Positions 1 to 9,192 are shown, counted from the first letter of the stretch. The stretch: 64,000 nucleotides of DNA from Flavobacterium sp. ACN2 (GCF_002303885.1 NZ_MRCM01000007.1:1-64000); one strand, 5' to 3'. Numbers and translations are program-made. Notes: generated from the letters alone by a model not told the origin.

Positions 1-55
1 CATTATAAATTCTTTTAAATTTCATATTAAATTTTTAAAATCTTTATTTCAATAA

Positions 56-949
56 ATGCTTGCCATAATTATCCCATATTATAAATTAATATTTTTTGAG
101 CAGACATTAGAATCTTTGAAAAATCAGACAGATCAAAGATTCAAAGTGTATATTGGCGATGATGCTAGTCCAGAAAGACCTATTGCTTTATTAGAAAAGT
201 ATAAAGATAAGTTTAATTTCGTCTACCATCGTTTTGAGACTAATCTTGGAGGAAGTTCACTTACTAAACAATGGGATCGTTGCATTGCCTTAACTGGAGA
301 AGAAGAATGGATCATGATTTTAGGAGATGATGATGTTTTGGGAGAAAATACAGTTGAGCAATTTTATAAAAAATTACCTGAAATAAAAAGTAAGGAAATT
401 AAAGTAGTTAGATATGCAACTCAAGTTCTTAATGAGAAAAGTAAAGTTAATTCAGAAATTTATTATCACCCAGAAAAAGAGAAATCTTTAGATTTTTTGT
501 TTAGAAAGATCAGAAGTTCTTTAAGTGAATATATTTTTTTGAAGCAAAAAGTCCTAAAAATTGGATTTGTTGATTTTCCATTAGGATGGTATTCTGATGT
601 TTTAGGGGTTTTAGAATTTTCAGATTTTGGTACAGTTTTCACAATAAACGAAGCAGTAATTAAAATTAGAGTTTCTTCCGTAAGCATATCTGGAAGCTCC
701 TTTTATTCAAAGAAAAAAAATAAGTCCAAATTTGATTTTTACTATTATCTTTTGTCAAGTAAGAGAAGCTTTTTTTCAGAAATGCAGCAAAAGGAATTGT
801 TTTGGGAAATCTCAAAGTGCTATATAAATGATAAAAAACGAATTCCATTTTTTTTTAAAATTTCATGGCTATATCTAAAAAACTTTTCCATCAGCGGTTT
901 TGTTAAATTTATAAGATTGATTTTCTTTTATACTTTCAAGGAAAAATGA
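56..949 (+). CDS. GT2-family glycosyltransferase
   Basis: Predicted inverting GT-A glycosyltransferase that would add a sugar from a nucleotide donor during assembly of the polysaccharide repeat unit at the cytoplasmic face of the membrane. The N-terminus has the typical first strand IIIPYYK (residues 4-10), followed by GDDAS (34-38) and the metal-binding acidic motif LGDDDV (89-94). The C-terminal third is basic and aromatic, as in membrane-associated family members. The 297-residue length is normal for a single-domain GT2. Its stop overlaps the ATG at 946 of the next, broken reading frame (ATGA), which suggests translational coupling. Donor and acceptor cannot be read from sequence. Confidence 0.85.
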   Translation: MLAIIIPYYKLIFFEQTLESLKNQTDQRFKVYIGDDASPERPIALLEKYKDKFNFVYHRFETNLGGSSLTKQWDRCIALTGEEEWIMILGDDDVLGENTVEQFYKKLPEIKSKEIKVVRYATQVLNEKSKVNSEIYYHPEKEKSLDFLFRKIRSSLSEYIFLKQKVLKIGFVDFPLGWYSDVLGVLEFSDFGTVFTINEAVIKIRVSSVSISGSSFYSKKKNKSKFDFYYYLLSSKRSFFSEMQQKELFWEISKCYINDKKRIPFFFKISWLYLKNFSISGFVKFIRLIFFYTFKEK

Positions 950-1157
950 AAAAAGATCAGGATTTTTATATTCCTCTCTTTCGTTCCATTTATAAAACAC
1001 AGAAAAATATATTGAGATTGAAGACAATATTCTAAAAGCAATTTTAGATTTACCCAAGAAAGCATCATTAAAAAAACAAAGAATAGCAAGCGAAAGATTG
1101 AATTATTTTGAGAACAAATTAAAAGTTATTGAAATTTATAAAACTATAATGCAATGA
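946..1157 (+). pseudogene. small frameshifted coding remnant
   Basis: An ATG at 946 overlaps the preceding stop (ATGA) and opens a frame of 29 codons ending at TAA 1033-1035. The next frame, from about 1005, is open for about 50 codons, is rich in charged residues (…ASERLNYFENKLKVIE…) and ends at TGA 1155-1157, which again overlaps the ATG of the following gene. The segment is 212 nt, one base short of 71 codons. The switch point coincides with an A-run at 1003-1007, so one missing A would restore a 70-residue protein coupled at both ends. It is a recent frameshift, a sequencing error, or a remnant of a larger gene. The product family is not recognised. Confidence 0.55.
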
Positions 1158-2176
1158 GATTAGGCTTTAACCCTCATAAAGATAAGGAAATGCAACAATC
1201 TGATAGTTTTCATCAGGTTGTTATTCCTGTTTATATTCCAAATCAAGAGGGATATTTTAAAGATAGCTTCACAATTCTTAAGCTATGCTTGAATTCATTG
1301 TTTTGTACAAGTCATAAAAAAACATTCATAACTGTAGTAAATAATGGAAGTTGTCAGGAAGTGACAAATTATTTACATGAATTGTATTTGGAGAATAAGA
1401 TTCATGAAGTATTGGAAACAACCAATATAGGGAAGCTAAATGCTATTTTAAAAGGTATAGTTGGGCATAAGTTTCCATTGATAACAATCACAGATTCAGA
1501 TGTGTTATTTCTGGATGACTGGCAAAAAGCTTCCTATTCTATTTTTGAAAATTTTCCTAAAGTAGGAGTCGTTTGTCCTACACCGTCATCTCGCTCATTA
1601 AGTACTTATACTTCTAATATATTTTGGGATAGTTTTTTTTCTAAAAAGCTCTCTTTTTCAAAAGTTAAAAATCCTTTGGCTTTAAAAAAATTTGCTGTTA
1701 GTGTCGGAAATCCAGATTTTTACAATAAAGCTCATTTAGAAAATTATTTTACAATATCAAATAAGAATGAAAAAGCGGTTATTGGAGCTGGACATTTTGT
1801 AGGAACATACAGAGGTGAGATTTTTAGTAGTCTTGGAGTAAAATACTCTAATTATAAAATGGGAGGAGGTAGCGAAAGTGAAATTTTAGATATTCCAGTG
1901 GTCAAAAAAGGTTTTTGGCGTTTATCTACAGAAGATAATTACGCTTATCATATGGGAAATGTTGTTGAAGATTGGATGCGTGACGAAGTGTCAAAAATAG
2001 AACAAAATAAATCAGAAGTTGATTTTATTATTAAATCGGTACAAGATAGTTCTAAGTGGCTTTTCATAATAAAAACTAAATTTTTTGGAAAAATTATTTT
2101 AAACAAAAAAATAATGAAGTACTTTTTAATATGGAAAGGACTTTCAAAGGAGGAAGCTAGTAACTATTTGATTTAA
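1154..2176 (+). CDS. GT2-like (GT-A fold) glycosyltransferase
   Basis: Probable GT-A glycosyltransferase of 340 residues. The nucleotide-sugar fold begins at about residue 21 (QVVIPVYIPN), with VVNNGS at 61-66 and the DxD-type motif TDSDV at 113-117. The first 20 residues lie before the fold, and M13 is an alternative start, but the ATG at 1154 overlaps the upstream stop in the ATGA style used elsewhere in this locus, so it is preferred. The remainder has no motif that fixes sugar specificity. It belongs to the polysaccharide operon and is followed one base later by the next gene. Confidence 0.75.
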   Translation: MRLGFNPHKDKEMQQSDSFHQVVIPVYIPNQEGYFKDSFTILKLCLNSLFCTSHKKTFITVVNNGSCQEVTNYLHELYLENKIHEVLETTNIGKLNAILKGIVGHKFPLITITDSDVLFLDDWQKASYSIFENFPKVGVVCPTPSSRSLSTYTSNIFWDSFFSKKLSFSKVKNPLALKKFAVSVGNPDFYNKAHLENYFTISNKNEKAVIGAGHFVGTYRGEIFSSLGVKYSNYKMGGGSESEILDIPVVKKGFWRLSTEDNYAYHMGNVVEDWMRDEVSKIEQNKSEVDFIIKSVQDSSKWLFIIKTKFFGKIILNKKIMKYFLIWKGLSKEEASNYLI

Positions 2177-2177
2177 A

Positions 2178-3056
2178 GTGAATATGCAAAATAAAATTAA
2201 AGTAGCTTACCTCATAACAGCCTATCATGATTATGAACATCTAAAGAAATTGATATTAGCTTTAAATGATACCAATATTTATTTTTTTATTCATATTGAT
2301 AAAAAATCTTTAATGCCAACAAATTTAGATGAATTTGAAAATATTAAGTTTATTAAAAGACATAAAGTTTGGTGGGCAGGTTGGTCGCATCAAAAAGCAA
2401 TTCTTAATTTAATGGCAGAAGCGATTAAAGGAAATTTTGACTATTATTCCTTAATTAGCGGAAGTGATTACCCTATAAGAAAGAATGATTTTTTGTATTC
2501 ATTATTAAATCAAGGAGGAGAATTTATAAGCATAAAAGAAGGATTTCCTGCAGAATTTAAAAAAAAATGGATAACCAATTTCTATTTTGATCTGTTTTAT
2601 CGTAGGAAGCCCAACAAGCCAATTTGGATTAAAATATTATTGCGTATGGAGAAAAAAATTAGTTTTTATTTTCCTAAAAAGAAATACCCATTCGAGAGGA
2701 TTTTTTTTGGCCCGACTTGGTGGATTTTAGCACATTCGACAGTTCAGTATATTTTTGATTTTTTAGAAGCTAACCCAAAATATGAGAGATTTTTTAAAAA
2801 TTCGTTTTGTAGCGAAGAAATTCTAATACCAACTATTATTGGGAATTCAAATATTAAAAATTTGAAAGGAAACTTAACGTATGTTGATTGGGCCGTTGCT
2901 CCAGGACCAGCTTTTATTTCGAAGGAACATCTTACAATTTTTGAAAATGATATTGTTAATAACGAATATGGAGATAATTGTGCATTTTTTGCAAGAAAAT
3001 TTAAAAATGAAAGCTTAGAAATTTTGCAATATATTGACAATAATTTGAGGGTGTAA
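2178..3056 (+). CDS. core-2/I-branching-like (GT14) glycosyltransferase
   Basis: Resembles the beta-1,6-N-acetylglucosaminyltransferase family (core-2/I-branching, GT14), whose bacterial members often act as GlcNAc or xylose transferases in surface glycans. Diagnostic stretches are AYLITAYHD (10-18), FFIHIDKK (36-43), the family hallmark LISGSDYPI (92-100) and the late VDWAVAPGPAF segment. At 292 residues it has the bacterial length, without the animal stem region. The reading frame opens with GTG at 2178; an in-frame ATG two codons later (2184) may be the real start. The exact sugar is not deducible. Confidence 0.8.
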   Translation: MNMQNKIKVAYLITAYHDYEHLKKLILALNDTNIYFFIHIDKKSLMPTNLDEFENIKFIKRHKVWWAGWSHQKAILNLMAEAIKGNFDYYSLISGSDYPIRKNDFLYSLLNQGGEFISIKEGFPAEFKKKWITNFYFDLFYRRKPNKPIWIKILLRMEKKISFYFPKKKYPFERIFFGPTWWILAHSTVQYIFDFLEANPKYERFFKNSFCSEEILIPTIIGNSNIKNLKGNLTYVDWAVAPGPAFISKEHLTIFENDIVNNEYGDNCAFFARKFKNESLEILQYIDNNLRV

Positions 3057-3059
3057 TTT

Positions 3060-4136
3060 ATGATAACAATAATTTATCCATATAGAGATAGAGAATCTGA
3101 GCGAGTGAAACGTTCTTTAGATTCGTTGAAAGAACAAACAAATTCTGATTTTGAAGTGCTTTTGGTTGATTATGGCTCAAATTTATCCTGTGCATCTATT
3201 ATTAAAGATTTGATTTCCAATTATAAATTTGCAAAATATCTCTACAATTATTCAGGATTTCAGCCTTGGTCGAGAGCTAAAGCAATTAATATTGGACTTA
3301 AAAAGACTACTACAGAATATATTTTTACAGCGGATGTCGATATGATTTTTAGTCCAAATTTTGTTTCTAGACTTCATGAATTAAAAAATCCGTTCAAGGC
3401 TTATTATTTTAAAGTTGGTTTTCTTAATGAAAAAGAATCTAAAGCGAATAAGAAATTTGAGAATTATTTAATTGATTTTAGTACAGAAATTGGAGCGCAA
3501 GGATTATCATTATTCTATCTTAATAGCTTGAAAGAGATTACAGGTTATGATGAATTTTTACATTTTTGGGGAGCCGAAGATATTGATGTGCACAATCGGT
3601 TAGAAAAAAATCAAACTGAAAGCATTTTTTATTCAGAAGAAATTTTAATGCTTCATCAATGGCATGCTAGTTATAGGAAATCAGAAAAAAAAGTGCTTAC
3701 AACAGACTTGCAACTGACAGATGTTGTGAAAATGAATCAACAAAAATTACTTGCCAATACTAGAAGCAAAGAAATAAAGATTAATAATTTAAATTGGGGA
3801 GCAGGTTTTTTAGAAAATGATTTTGAAAATTTAAAAAATTACGGACAAGAGAAACTAATGTTTAATAAAAAGGAAGTTGTAACGCATTTTCTATTTTGTG
3901 AATTGCCAAATTTTAAAAATGGAATTTTAAATATTCATTTTGTAAAAGATCCTTTTCAAACCTCATTAAAATATAGGCTAAAGAAATTTCTGGGCAAAAA
4001 CGTTCCTAAATACTATTCTTTAAAAGAAATTAATGATTTACTGTTACTACATATTATTTCTTTTTATCACACACATCCTTATTTTTATGAAGTTAGTAAT
4101 GATTTAAATAGCATTACATTTAAAATAAAAAAATAA
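3060..4136 (+). CDS. GT2/GT7-type glycosyltransferase with galactosyltransferase-like C-domain
   Basis: GT-A glycosyltransferase of 358 residues. It has IIYPYRDR (4-11), the motif SRAKAINIGL (71-80), the metal-binding TADVDM (90-95), and FWGAEDIDVHNR (169-180). The last corresponds to the W-G-x-E-D acceptor/catalytic motif of the beta-1,4-galactosyltransferase-like C-terminal domain (Glyco_transf_7C) found in chondroitin-polymerase-type enzymes. The C-terminal 120 residues form an extra, unassigned part. It starts three bases after the previous gene and lies in the same operon. Confidence 0.8.
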   Translation: MITIIYPYRDRESERVKRSLDSLKEQTNSDFEVLLVDYGSNLSCASIIKDLISNYKFAKYLYNYSGFQPWSRAKAINIGLKKTTTEYIFTADVDMIFSPNFVSRLHELKNPFKAYYFKVGFLNEKESKANKKFENYLIDFSTEIGAQGLSLFYLNSLKEITGYDEFLHFWGAEDIDVHNRLEKNQTESIFYSEEILMLHQWHASYRKSEKKVLTTDLQLTDVVKMNQQKLLANTRSKEIKINNLNWGAGFLENDFENLKNYGQEKLMFNKKEVVTHFLFCELPNFKNGILNIHFVKDPFQTSLKYRLKKFLGKNVPKYYSLKEINDLLLLHIISFYHTHPYFYEVSNDLNSITFKIKK

Positions 4137-4156
4137 AAAGATTCAAATCACACAAC

Positions 4157-5251
4157 ATGCCAAAAGTAATTCTGATTTCTCAAATTCCTTTACCTTACTC
4201 TCATATTGGGAGCTGGACAACTTTATATCATAATTATCTTAGTAAAAATCATTCCATTGATTATATTGTTTGTGAAGAGCCTGAAAATCTATATGCCGAA
4301 ATAGAATATAGCATAGTTGCTAGTGCCAATCTACAAAAGTTTCAAAACAAATTCTCAAAAAATAAGTATAAAGAATATTTTAAAGCGCTAGAAAAAATTC
4401 TGGAAAAGGAGGATAAAGTTATAATCCAAATAATTGATAATTTTGGAATTGTAGAACCTTTAATTGATTTTTTAAAATTAAAAAATAAACAAGACAAATG
4501 TTACTTGCAGTTCTTTTATCATGGTTTCTCTCCATATTTTGAAAATTTTTCAGGGCGATGGTTTTTTGAAGGTATAGACGAAATGGTTCTATTAACCAAA
4601 GATTCATACAAAGCGCATAAAGCATACTATACAATTCTGCCAACAAAATTTTCAGTATTACATAACGGAATCGATACTTCGAAGTTTCATAAAGTAAGTA
4701 TTGAAGAAAAAGAAAATTTAAAGAAACAATTAGAAATAACAAATAAGAAAGTATTTATCTGGTGTTCTCAGGATCGTCCTAAAAAAGGATTAGATTTTAT
4801 TATTGATGTATGGAAAAGAGTAGATAAAAAAGAGAATGATGCAATTCTTTTAGTAATTGGTGCAAAACGAGATATAAAAATTGATGGGGTGTTTTTTTTA
4901 GGAAGAATACCAAATAATGATTTACCAAAGTACTATCAAATTGCAGACTGTTATTTGTTTCCTACGCTTTGGCATGAAGGTTTTGGATTAAGTTTAATCG
5001 AAGCTTTGCATTGTGGCTGTTATTGTATTGCTTCTGAAAATGGAGGCGTTCCGGAAGTTTTACAGTATGGAAAATACGGAAAACTTATAGAGAATCCAAA
5101 CTTTATAGAAGAATGGTGTGATGCTATAAATTCATTTTTAGTAGGTAATGAAACAAATTACGTCAATATTCCGGAAACTTTATATTCGATGGAAAATTGG
5201 AACGATGGGATGAATGCAATAATTAACAATGCAAAGAAAAATCTAATTTAA
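4157..5251 (+). CDS. GT4-family glycosyltransferase
   Basis: Retaining GT-B enzyme of 364 residues. The N-terminal Rossmann domain is followed by LHNGIDTSKF (168-177), which marks the domain linker, then SQDRPKKGLD (204-213) in the donor-binding half. The classic E-x7-E motif HEGFGLSLIE has its glutamates at 274 and 282 and is followed by ENGGVPEVL. It lacks the usual glycine-rich N-terminal GG(h)xR loop and has LPYSHIGSW instead, which is common in divergent members. It lies immediately upstream of neuB with a 4-bp gap. The sugar transferred is unknown. Confidence 0.85.
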   Translation: MPKVILISQIPLPYSHIGSWTTLYHNYLSKNHSIDYIVCEEPENLYAEIEYSIVASANLQKFQNKFSKNKYKEYFKALEKILEKEDKVIIQIIDNFGIVEPLIDFLKLKNKQDKCYLQFFYHGFSPYFENFSGRWFFEGIDEMVLLTKDSYKAHKAYYTILPTKFSVLHNGIDTSKFHKVSIEEKENLKKQLEITNKKVFIWCSQDRPKKGLDFIIDVWKRVDKKENDAILLVIGAKRDIKIDGVFFLGRIPNNDLPKYYQIADCYLFPTLWHEGFGLSLIEALHCGCYCIASENGGVPEVLQYGKYGKLIENPNFIEEWCDAINSFLVGNETNYVNIPETLYSMENWNDGMNAIINNAKKNLI

Positions 5252-5255
5252 GGTT

Positions 5256-6299
5256 ATGAATCCGCTTTTGAAAACAACTAATAAAAAAAATGAATCGAAT
5301 TCGGTATTCATTATTGCCGAAGTTGGACAAGCCCATGAAGGCAGTCTTGGCATTTTGCATTCTTATATTGATGCTCTTGCTCAAACAGGTGTAGATGCGG
5401 TAAAATTTCAAATGCATATTGCCGAATCAGAAAGTAGTGAATATGAACCATTTCGCGTGAAATTTTCATTAGAAGACGAAACAAGATTCGACTACTGGAA
5501 GCGAATGGGGTTTTCTCTCGACCAATGGAGGGGTATTAAAAACCATTGTGATGAGGTAGGTTTAAAATTTATTTGCTCTCCTTTTAGTAATTTGGCAGTT
5601 GATTGGCTAGAAGAGCTAGGAGTAGAAGAATATAAAATAGGCTCTGGAGAGGTCAATAATTTCTTAATTTTAGAAAAAATCGCCCGAACGGGAAAACCAG
5701 TGATTTTGTCATCAGGAATGAGTTCATATGAAGAATTAGAAAAAACAGTTGAATTTTTAAAAGAAAGAAATGTTGAATTTTCTATTTTACAGTGTACAAC
5801 TGCATATCCGACTCAGCCCGAACAATATGGTTTAAACGTTATTCAGGAATTAAAAAATCGTTTTAATGTTCCTGTAGGGTTTTCTGATCATTCTGCAAAA
5901 ATTGAGACTTGTGTTGCCGCAACAGCTTTAGGTGCTGATATTTTAGAATTTCATGTGGTATTTGACAGACAAATGTTTGGGCCAGATTCAAAATCCTCAT
6001 TAACTATTTTAGAAACCAAAGAGCTTGTAGGAGCTGTTAGGCATATAAAAACCGCATTATCTAATCCTATAAATAAAAATAATAATGAAGCTTTTTCTTC
6101 GCTAAAGCAAATTTTTGAAAAATCATTAGCAATAAACAAAGATTTGCCTAAAGATCATATTTTGACTTTTGAGGATTTAGAATCAAAAAAGCCAAAGGGT
6201 TTTGGAATAGATGCTTTAAGATTCCAGAAAGTGATTGGGAAAGCTTTAAATAAAGATTTAAAACAATGGGACTTTTTAACAGAAAATGATCTTTCATAG
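5256..6299 (+). CDS. neuB: nonulosonic acid synthase (NeuB/LegI family)
   Basis: Condenses phosphoenolpyruvate with a 6-carbon N-acetylated sugar (ManNAc, or a 2,4-diacetamido sugar) to give a nine-carbon sialic-type acid, in the cytoplasm. The PEP-binding TIM barrel shows IIAEVGQAHEGS (19-30), DAVKFQ (47-52), KIGSGEVNN and GFSDHS. The C-terminal ~60 residues form the antifreeze-like SAF domain that closes the active site (LTFEDLESKKPKGFG). The 347-residue length is typical. Neighbours neuC and neuA complete the pathway. Sequence alone does not separate a Neu5Ac synthase from a legionaminate synthase, and no bacillosamine-pathway aminotransferase or dehydratase is in the window. Confidence 0.9.
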   Translation: MNPLLKTTNKKNESNSVFIIAEVGQAHEGSLGILHSYIDALAQTGVDAVKFQMHIAESESSEYEPFRVKFSLEDETRFDYWKRMGFSLDQWRGIKNHCDEVGLKFICSPFSNLAVDWLEELGVEEYKIGSGEVNNFLILEKIARTGKPVILSSGMSSYEELEKTVEFLKERNVEFSILQCTTAYPTQPEQYGLNVIQELKNRFNVPVGFSDHSAKIETCVAATALGADILEFHVVFDRQMFGPDSKSSLTILETKELVGAVRHIKTALSNPINKNNNEAFSSLKQIFEKSLAINKDLPKDHILTFEDLESKKPKGFGIDALRFQKVIGKALNKDLKQWDFLTENDLS

Positions 6300-6373
6300 A
6301 AAAGACATTTTAATTGATTTACGCTTCTTAATTTTCCTTACTCCAATTTATTTAAATATATAATAATTTCAAA

Positions 6374-7531
6374 ATGCCAAAAAGAAAAATAGCTGTTGTA
6401 GTTACAGCACGTCCTTCTTATAGTCGTATAAAAACAGTTTTGTCTGCAATTCAGGAACATGCAGATTTAGAGTTGCAATTGGTAGTTGCTGCTTCGGCAT
6501 TATTGGATCGTTATGGATCTGCAGTAAATTATATAGAAAAAGATGGTTTTAACATTACGGCCAAAGTTTTTAATGTACTAGAAGGAGAAAATCTTACTGC
6601 AGCAGCAAAAACTACCGGAATTGGCATTTTGGAACTTTCTACTGTTTTTGATAATCTGAAACCAGATATTGTTATAACTGTCGCTGATCGATTTGAAACC
6701 ATGGCAACAGCGATTGCTGCTTCCTATATGAATATCCCTCTTGCGCATATTCAAGGTGGTGAAGTGACAGGAAATATAGATGAAAAAGTGCGTCATGCAA
6801 TTACAAAATTAGCAGATTATCATTTTGTCGCTTCTGAAAGTGCTCAAGAAAGAGTTATAAAGCTGGGAGAAGATTCTAAAATGGTCTTCAATACAGGATG
6901 TCCCTCTATCGACTTAGCTTTAGAAATTAGAAATAGTAAAACACTTCCATTTGATCCCTACGAAAAATATGGAGGCGTAGGAGCAAAACCCAATTTATCC
7001 AATGGGTATTTGGTTGTCATGCAACATCCAGTAACAACAGAATATAAAGATTCAAGAAAGCATGTAGAGGCTACGCTTGAAGCAATATATAAATTGAATA
7101 AACCTACATTATGGTTTTGGCCAAATGTAGATGCTGGAGCAGATGGAACGTCAACAGGAATTCGAGCTTTTAGAGAACAGCACAATTTACCTAATGTTCA
7201 TTTTTTTAAGAATATGGAAGGGAAAGATTTTTTACAATTATTAAAGCATAGCGATTGCCTGATAGGTAATTCTAGTGTAGGAATTCGCGAATGTGCATAC
7301 TTAGGAGTTCCTGTTGTAAATATTGGTTCTCGTCAGAATAGAAGAGACCGAGGAGGAAATAGCGTAGATGTTGATTACTCACAAAAAGAAATAGAAGAAG
7401 CAATTACAGCAATTGTTAAGAATGATAAAATTGTCTCGTCTTCTATTTATGGCGATGGAAAAGCAGGAATCAAAATAGCAGAACTATTGGCCGAAGTTCC
7501 TTTACAATTTCACAAAACAATAATGTATTAA
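6374..7531 (+). CDS. neuC: UDP-N-acetylglucosamine 2-epimerase, hydrolysing (NeuC/LegG type)
   Basis: Hydrolyses and epimerises UDP-GlcNAc (or UDP-diacetylbacillosamine in LegG relatives) to UDP plus the ManNAc-type sugar used by NeuB. It is a GT-B-like fold of 385 residues with VVVTARPSYSRIK near the N-terminus, VADRFETMATA, HIQGGEVTGNIDEKVRHA (a strong family signature), and GNSSVGIRECAYLGVPVVN in the nucleotide-binding half. The GNIDEKVRHA signature and the neuB/neuA context distinguish it from the non-hydrolysing WecB epimerase. A 74-bp gap separates it from neuB, without an evident promoter. Confidence 0.9.
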   Translation: MPKRKIAVVVTARPSYSRIKTVLSAIQEHADLELQLVVAASALLDRYGSAVNYIEKDGFNITAKVFNVLEGENLTAAAKTTGIGILELSTVFDNLKPDIVITVADRFETMATAIAASYMNIPLAHIQGGEVTGNIDEKVRHAITKLADYHFVASESAQERVIKLGEDSKMVFNTGCPSIDLALEIRNSKTLPFDPYEKYGGVGAKPNLSNGYLVVMQHPVTTEYKDSRKHVEATLEAIYKLNKPTLWFWPNVDAGADGTSTGIRAFREQHNLPNVHFFKNMEGKDFLQLLKHSDCLIGNSSVGIRECAYLGVPVVNIGSRQNRRDRGGNSVDVDYSQKEIEEAITAIVKNDKIVSSSIYGDGKAGIKIAELLAEVPLQFHKTIMY

Positions 7532-7532
7532 T

Positions 7533-8231
7533 ATGAAAGTTCTAGCATTGATTCCGGCTCGTGGAGGTTCAAAAGGAGTGCCGGAAAAAAATATTAAAGA
7601 ATTAGGAAATAAACCATTAGTGGCTCATGCAATAGAATGTGCAATTCAATCTACCTATGTGTCTAAAATTGTACTATCAACTGATGATGAGAAAATTGCC
7701 ACTATTGGTAGGCAGTATGATATTGATGTATTGAAAAGACCTGCTTATTTAGCTGAAGACAACAGTAACGTTGTGGAAACTGTAGAGCATGTGATTAAAG
7801 AATACAATGAAGATTTTGATATTATAGTTTTATTACAGCCAACTTCACCATTAAGAACATATTCAGATTTAGATAATATTGTTAATCTGTTAATTGATAA
7901 AACAGAAATTGACGGTGTAATTAGTGTAGTTCCAATGAATGATACACATCCTGCAAGAATGTATAATTTAATGGAGAATCATGAATTGAGTCCATTAATT
8001 GATAGTGGAGAAAGCATGAGAAGGCAAGATTTAACTCCAGTCTATTATAGAAATGGGTGTTTTTATGCAGTAAGAACTAAAGCTTTTAAAACCCAAAAAA
8101 CTTTTATGGTCGAAAAAAAAATAGCTTATGTGATGAATCCGGATTGGTTGGTTAATATTGATACAATAAGAGATTTTAAATTAGCAACACTTTTATATGA
8201 AGACTGGAAAAAAGAAATTACTAATTACTGA
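7533..8231 (+). CDS. neuA: CMP-nonulosonate (acylneuraminate) cytidylyltransferase
   Basis: Activates the nine-carbon sugar acid with CTP to the CMP-sugar donor for transfer. The 232-residue, single-domain form shows the CMP-NeuAc synthetase signature IPARGGSKGVPEKNI near the N-terminus, VLSTDDEKIA, LLQPTSPLRT, and a late DWLVNIDT motif with metal-binding acidic residues. It starts one base after the neuC stop. Its 3' end overlaps the next gene by 35 bp, an unusually long overlap for this locus. Like neuB and neuC, the substrate variant (Neu5Ac, legionaminate or another) is not fixed by sequence. Confidence 0.9.
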   Translation: MKVLALIPARGGSKGVPEKNIKELGNKPLVAHAIECAIQSTYVSKIVLSTDDEKIATIGRQYDIDVLKRPAYLAEDNSNVVETVEHVIKEYNEDFDIIVLLQPTSPLRTYSDLDNIVNLLIDKTEIDGVISVVPMNDTHPARMYNLMENHELSPLIDSGESMRRQDLTPVYYRNGCFYAVRTKAFKTQKTFMVEKKIAYVMNPDWLVNIDTIRDFKLATLLYEDWKKEITNY

Positions 8232-9159
8232 ACCTAATAATTTTAGCCCAAAAGCATTAGCAATTTTAAGCGAAGCTTTTGATGTAAAGTCTATAAAAGT
8301 AAAAGATAGAGAGGAATTGAAATTAGAGATTTCTAGTGTTGATGCAATTTTTATAAGACTGGGATTTGTAATTGATAAAGAAATTTTAGACAAAGCTACT
8401 AACTTAAAATTTATACTGACTGCAACAACTGGATTGGATCATATTGATGTTGATTACTTTAAAAGTCTAGGAGGTGAAGTGATTTCTCTTAAAGGTGAAG
8501 TAGATTTTTTAAAAAGCATACCATCAACAGCAGAACATACTTGGGCACTGTTGCTCGCGCTATTAAAAAAAGTTCCGACTTCCTTTGATCATGTTAAAAA
8601 TGGAGGATGGAATAGAAATTTGTTTATTAATACAAATCTGAAAGAAAAAAAAATTGGCATTTTAGGTCTAGGAAGAGTTGGTGCTCAAGTAGCTCATTTT
8701 GCAAAAGCCTTTGGAATGGAAATTGGTTTTTTTGATGTTAAAAATGTTGAGAGTCAATTTTTGAGATTTAATGGTCCTGAAGAGTTGTTCAAATGGGCAG
8801 ACATTATTACGATACATATTCCATTTTCTGTAGAAAACGAAAAATTTATTAATAAAGAATTATTATCGTTTGTAAAAAAAGGGACATTACTAATTAATAC
8901 GTCTAGAGGAGGTATTTGGGATGAAAATGAAATTGCTAGATTAATCGTCAATGGTAATTTTAGTGGTATTGCAACAGATGTTTTGGAAAACGAATTAAAT
9001 GGAGAAACAATAGAATTGAATCCTTTAGTTGATTTAGCTAGGCAAAGCTATAATGTAGTAATAACACCGCATATTGCTGGAGCAACTAAAGAATCAATGG
9101 AAATGACGGAAGAGTTTGTAGCGAAAAAACTGATCTTGAAGAGAGGCATTTTATTTTAA
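8197..9159 (+). CDS. D-isomer-specific 2-hydroxyacid dehydrogenase
   Basis: NAD(H)-dependent oxidoreductase of 320 residues related to phosphoglycerate dehydrogenase (SerA). The NAD-binding fold has GILGLGRVGAQVA (154-166). The catalytic set is recognisable: Arg237 in NTSRGG, an acidic residue in DVLENE (261-266), and His292 in TPHIAGAT. There is no C-terminal ACT domain, unlike SerA. The start at 8197 lies inside neuA; downstream of it the first beta strand KKLLITEP begins at once, leaving no room for a later ATG, so the 35-bp overlap is probably real. Its position argues for a role in the nonulosonate cassette, but the substrate is unknown. Confidence 0.8.
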   Translation: MKTGKKKLLITEPNNFSPKALAILSEAFDVKSIKVKDREELKLEISSVDAIFIRLGFVIDKEILDKATNLKFILTATTGLDHIDVDYFKSLGGEVISLKGEVDFLKSIPSTAEHTWALLLALLKKVPTSFDHVKNGGWNRNLFINTNLKEKKIGILGLGRVGAQVAHFAKAFGMEIGFFDVKNVESQFLRFNGPEELFKWADIITIHIPFSVENEKFINKELLSFVKKGTLLINTSRGGIWDENEIARLIVNGNFSGIATDVLENELNGETIELNPLVDLARQSYNVVITPHIAGATKESMEMTEEFVAKKLILKRGILF

Positions 9160-9192
9160 TTCTTCAAAAATGTTATGCATTGCGAATAAGAA

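Noticed and set aside
5256..8231. Specific call as legionaminic acid genes (legI/legG/legF)
   Set aside because: No bacillosamine-type dehydratase, aminotransferase or acetyltransferase is in the window and motifs do not separate the two pathways; left as generic nonulosonate genes.
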